A DNA stretch of 51,651 nt from CAYVQE01 sp964633205 (GTDB taxonomy: Bacteria; Myxococcota; B64-G9). The notes under the pieces were generated by a model. It worked only from the letters and a program-made list of their open reading frames with translations. It ran no database searches and was not told the origin of the DNA. The first letter of the stretch is position 1; each line of letters begins with the position of its first letter. The translations under genes and the position numbers were made by a program. This document shows, one piece after another, positions 49,332-51,651 of this stretch. The stretch is taken from positions 1 through 51,651 of the forward strand of contig CAZWFN010000029.1 in NCBI GenBank assembly GCA_964633205.1. Direction: 5' to 3'.

Positions 49332-51651
49332 TTGGCGATCAACAAGAACAAGGTCAACGACAACGCCCTGAAGTACATCCAGAAGGGCCAGATCAAGAAG
49401 GCCATTCGGGAGTACGACAAGATCCTGGCCGAGGATCCGGGCGATGTGCGCACCCTGCTCAAGAAAGGCGATCTGCTGGTGCGCGTCGGCGATCGCGGGC
49501 AGGCGGTCGAGACCTACCTGATCGTGGCCAACGCATACTCGCAACAGGGCTTCCACCTCAAGGCGGTGGCCGTATTCAAGCAGATCCTCAAGATCGACGA
49601 CACCCGCATCGACGTCAACCTGCGCCTGGCCGAGGAGTACCAGAATCTGGGAATCGTGGGCGACGCCATGTCGCATCTGCAGATCGTGGCTGGCTACTAC
49701 GACCAGCAGGGCATGATGCGCGAGTCGCTCGACATCCTGCGCCGCATCGTGGACCTGGACCCCGACAACATCGCCAGTCGCATCAAGCTGGCCGAGCTGT
49801 ACTCCCGCGAGGAGATGATCGGCGAGGCGGTCGAGGAGTTCCAGCGCGCCGCCGAGGAGCTGAAGAACGCCAACCGCATCGAGGATTTCATCAAGGTCGC
49901 CGAGCGGTTGATCTACCACGATCCGTCGAACATCCAGCTCATCAAGGAGCTGGCCAACATCTATATCCAGCGCGGTGACACCAAGCGTGCCCTGGGCAAG
50001 CTGCAGATCTGCTTCAAGGCCGATCCGCGCGATCTGGAGACGCTCAACATGTTGGCCATGGCATTCCAGGAGCTGGGCCAGCTTTCCAAAACGGTCTCGG
50101 TGCACAAGGAGATGGCCAAGATCTACCAGGAGGCCGGCGACGTGGGCGAGGCCCAGGAGGTCTATCGCCGCATCCTGGAGATCGCGCCCGACGATCCGGA
50201 GGCCAATCAGGCCCTGGGTGCGGGCGCCGAGCCCGGGCCGGCCTACGCGGAAGCGGAATACGCCGCGGCGGACTACGCCGCGCCCGAGCCGCAGGTCACC
50301 ATGCCGACCGCCCAGGAATACCAACCCGAGCCGGCCGGCGGCGGCGAGCCCGAGGCCGATTTCGAGGCGGTCGAGCTGGACTACGAGCCCGAGGTGGCCG
50401 AGCCGATGACGGTCGAGGCGCCGCGGCCGCAGGCGCCCGAACCGGAGCCGGAGCTGGAGGTCACGGCCGCTGCGCCGCCGCCGAGCGGCGTCGACCAGCA
50501 GACGATCGAGTACATCTCGCGGCTGTTGACCGAGACCGACGTCTACATCAAGTACGGCCTGCACAACAAGGCCTACGAGCACCTCAACAAGATTTTCGAG
50601 CAGGATCCCAACAACATCGAGTCGCACGACAAGCTCAAGGATCTCTACCTGGCGGCCGGTCAGCAAAATCATGCCTGCCAGGAGCTGGTCACCCTGACCC
50701 ACCTGTGCGTCCAGGCGGGCCGCCAGGGCCAAGCGCGCGCCTACCTCGAAGAGCTCACCGGGCTCGAGCCCGAGCACCTGGATGCCCCGGGTCTGGCGGC
50801 CATGCTGGCGCAAGGGGCCCCGGCCGGGCCGGAAGCGGTCTCACCGGACATGGATGCGGTGGCCGTGGCCGAGGAGGGCCTGTCCGAGGACGAGGCGCTG
50901 GACGTCGATGTCTCGCTGGACTTCGATGACTCGGCCGAGTTCTCGGTCGAGACCGCAGAACCGGTCGATGAGCGTTCCTTCGCCGAGGACCAGTTCACCG
51001 CCCCCGGCGCCCCAGCACCCGAGTCGGCCACCGAGGTGCTCGAGATCGAGCAGCCGCCGCCCGCCGAGCCGGTCGAGCCGGAGGCCGATGTGGTACCGAT
51101 GGACGAGGCGGCCGCGGACGAGGTGGTGGTCGAGGAGACGCAAGAGGCCGATCTGGACGAGTTCGACGATCTCGATGATCTGCCCGGGCTGGACGACATG
51201 GAGGCATTGCTGCAAGGCGACTCGGCCGGCGATTTCGATCCGGGCGCGGACGACGAGGACGACGAGATGGCGACCAGCATCGCCGACGTCGGTCATCTCC
51301 AGCAGCAGCTGCGGGGTGGCCCGGCGGCAGCGGAGCCGGCGAGCAGCCTGGACGACTACGTCGCCGGGGAAGACACGGTGGATGTCGAGCAGTTCGAGCT
51401 GGCCGCCGAGCAGGAGGCGCCTACCGCCGGCGGCGACCGAGACGAGGCGATTCTGCTCGACGACGGCACCGGAGACATCCAGGATGCGGCGGCCGCCGAG
51501 TTCGATCGCGAACCCCAGGCGGAGGCCGCCGGTCCGGTGATCGAGTTGGAGCCGGAAGCGGAGCCGCTGCTGGAGGCCGAGCCGGTGCTGGAAGCCGAGC
51601 CGCTGCTGGAGGCCGAGCCGGTGCTGGAAGCCGAGCCGCTGCTGGAGGCCG
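49332..51651 (+). CDS. Large TPR protein with acidic C-terminal region (3' end outside window)
   Basis: At least 773 residues; it runs off the end. A TTG at 49332 (GAGG upstream) gives MAINKNKVNDNALKYIQKGQ, the usual beginning of this Myxococcota TPR family. About seven TPR units cover residues 5-300 (KKAIREYDKILAEDPGDVRT; SHLQIVAGYYDQQGMMRESL). Then comes an Ala/Pro/Glu linker, another TPR block (about 390-480, QQTIEYISRLLTETDVYIKY), and a very acidic low-complexity tail. It is probably a cytoplasmic scaffold for protein assemblies; related proteins sit near motility and secretion genes. Its own promoter is at 49138-49166. Confidence 0.8.
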   Translation, partial: MAINKNKVNDNALKYIQKGQIKKAIREYDKILAEDPGDVRTLLKKGDLLVRVGDRGQAVETYLIVANAYSQQGFHLKAVAVFKQILKIDDTRIDVNLRLAEEYQNLGIVGDAMSHLQIVAGYYDQQGMMRESLDILRRIVDLDPDNIASRIKLAELYSREEMIGEAVEEFQRAAEELKNANRIEDFIKVAERLIYHDPSNIQLIKELANIYIQRGDTKRALGKLQICFKADPRDLETLNMLAMAFQELGQLSKTVSVHKEMAKIYQEAGDVGEAQEVYRRILEIAPDDPEANQALGAGAEPGPAYAEAEYAAADYAAPEPQVTMPTAQEYQPEPAGGGEPEADFEAVELDYEPEVAEPMTVEAPRPQAPEPEPELEVTAAAPPPSGVDQQTIEYISRLLTETDVYIKYGLHNKAYEHLNKIFEQDPNNIESHDKLKDLYLAAGQQNHACQELVTLTHLCVQAGRQGQARAYLEELTGLEPEHLDAPGLAAMLAQGAPAGPEAVSPDMDAVAVAEEGLSEDEALDVDVSLDFDDSAEFSVETAEPVDERSFAEDQFTAPGAPAPESATEVLEIEQPPPAEPVEPEADVVPMDEAAADEVVVEETQEADLDEFDDLDDLPGLDDMEALLQGDSAGDFDPGADDEDDEMATSIADVGHLQQQLRGGPAAAEPASSLDDYVAGEDTVDVEQFELAAEQEAPTAGGDRDEAILLDDGTGDIQDAAAAEFDREPQAEAAGPVIELEPEAEPLLEAEPVLEAEPLLEAEPVLEAEPLLEA
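51561..51650 (+). repeat. Five 18-bp repeats at the window edge
   Basis: Units of GAGCCGCTGCTGGAGGCC and GAGCCGGTGCTGGAAGCC alternate and encode EPLLEA/EPVLEA. The array probably continues beyond the window. Alternation gives a 36-base higher-order period. Confidence 0.9.

Overview
The window looks like a chromosomal piece of a GC-rich member of the Myxococcota (the former Deltaproteobacteria). The reasons are the very high GC with strong third-position bias, the gene order pilA-pilG-pilH-pilI known from Myxococcus xanthus, many lipoproteins, a cysteine-rich secreted protein, an RHS/YD-repeat lipoprotein, a Roadblock/LC7 protein and NtrC-family (sigma-54) regulators. It is a draft scaffold: 100 N lie inside the prepilin peptidase gene, and the genes at both ends run off the window. 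I found no rRNA, tRNA or CRISPR.

Layout. (1) 1-768: the end of a PilR-type sigma-54 activator. (2) 838-4905: three overlapping genes, namely a small membrane protein, a NoeA-like methyltransferase and a sulfatase-fold membrane protein with a C-terminal repeat propeller, probably for envelope or exopolysaccharide modification. (3) 5241-6492: two tandem type IV pilins. (4) 11761-6533, minus strand: pilA, pilG, pilH, pilI and a DUF2723 membrane protein. (5) 12184-20986: zinc-ribbon protein, sugar epimerase, glycosyltransferase, PilD, a sensor kinase / sigma-54 response regulator pair and a YfhO-type membrane protein. (6) 21057-32880: an accessory stretch with a cysteine-rich repeat protein, gene remnants, dispersed repeats, and an RHS lipoprotein followed by two paralogous lipoproteins. 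(7) 32879-40502: minor pilin operon (fimT, pilV, pilW, pilX, pilY1) and a lipoprotein. (8) 40766-47738: small XRE regulator, pilMNOPQ and a lipoprotein. (9) 47915-51651: small protein, Roadblock protein, EF-P, and a TPR protein that runs off the end.

How it fits together. Most of the window builds and controls a type IV pilus. PilD processes the prepilins; PilM-N-O-P-Q form the alignment complex and the outer-membrane secretin; FimT/V/W/X and PilY1 form the priming and tip complex; PilA and the two tandem pilins are candidate fibre subunits; PilG/H/I are the accessory ABC system. The motors PilB/PilT and the platform PilC are not here. Good sigma-54 -24/-12 sequences precede pilA and the minor pilin operon, and a weaker one precedes the tandem pilins. 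This suits the two sigma-54 activators in the window. The pilM operon and the efp-side genes instead have sigma-70-like promoters.

The least explained parts are the RHS-lipoprotein island bracketed by direct copies of a roughly 42-bp element, the promoter regions of pilA and of the XRE-pilM operon, the lipoprotein after pilQ, and the 64-residue protein next to the Roadblock protein. All function calls rest on reading the sequence; no database search was run.
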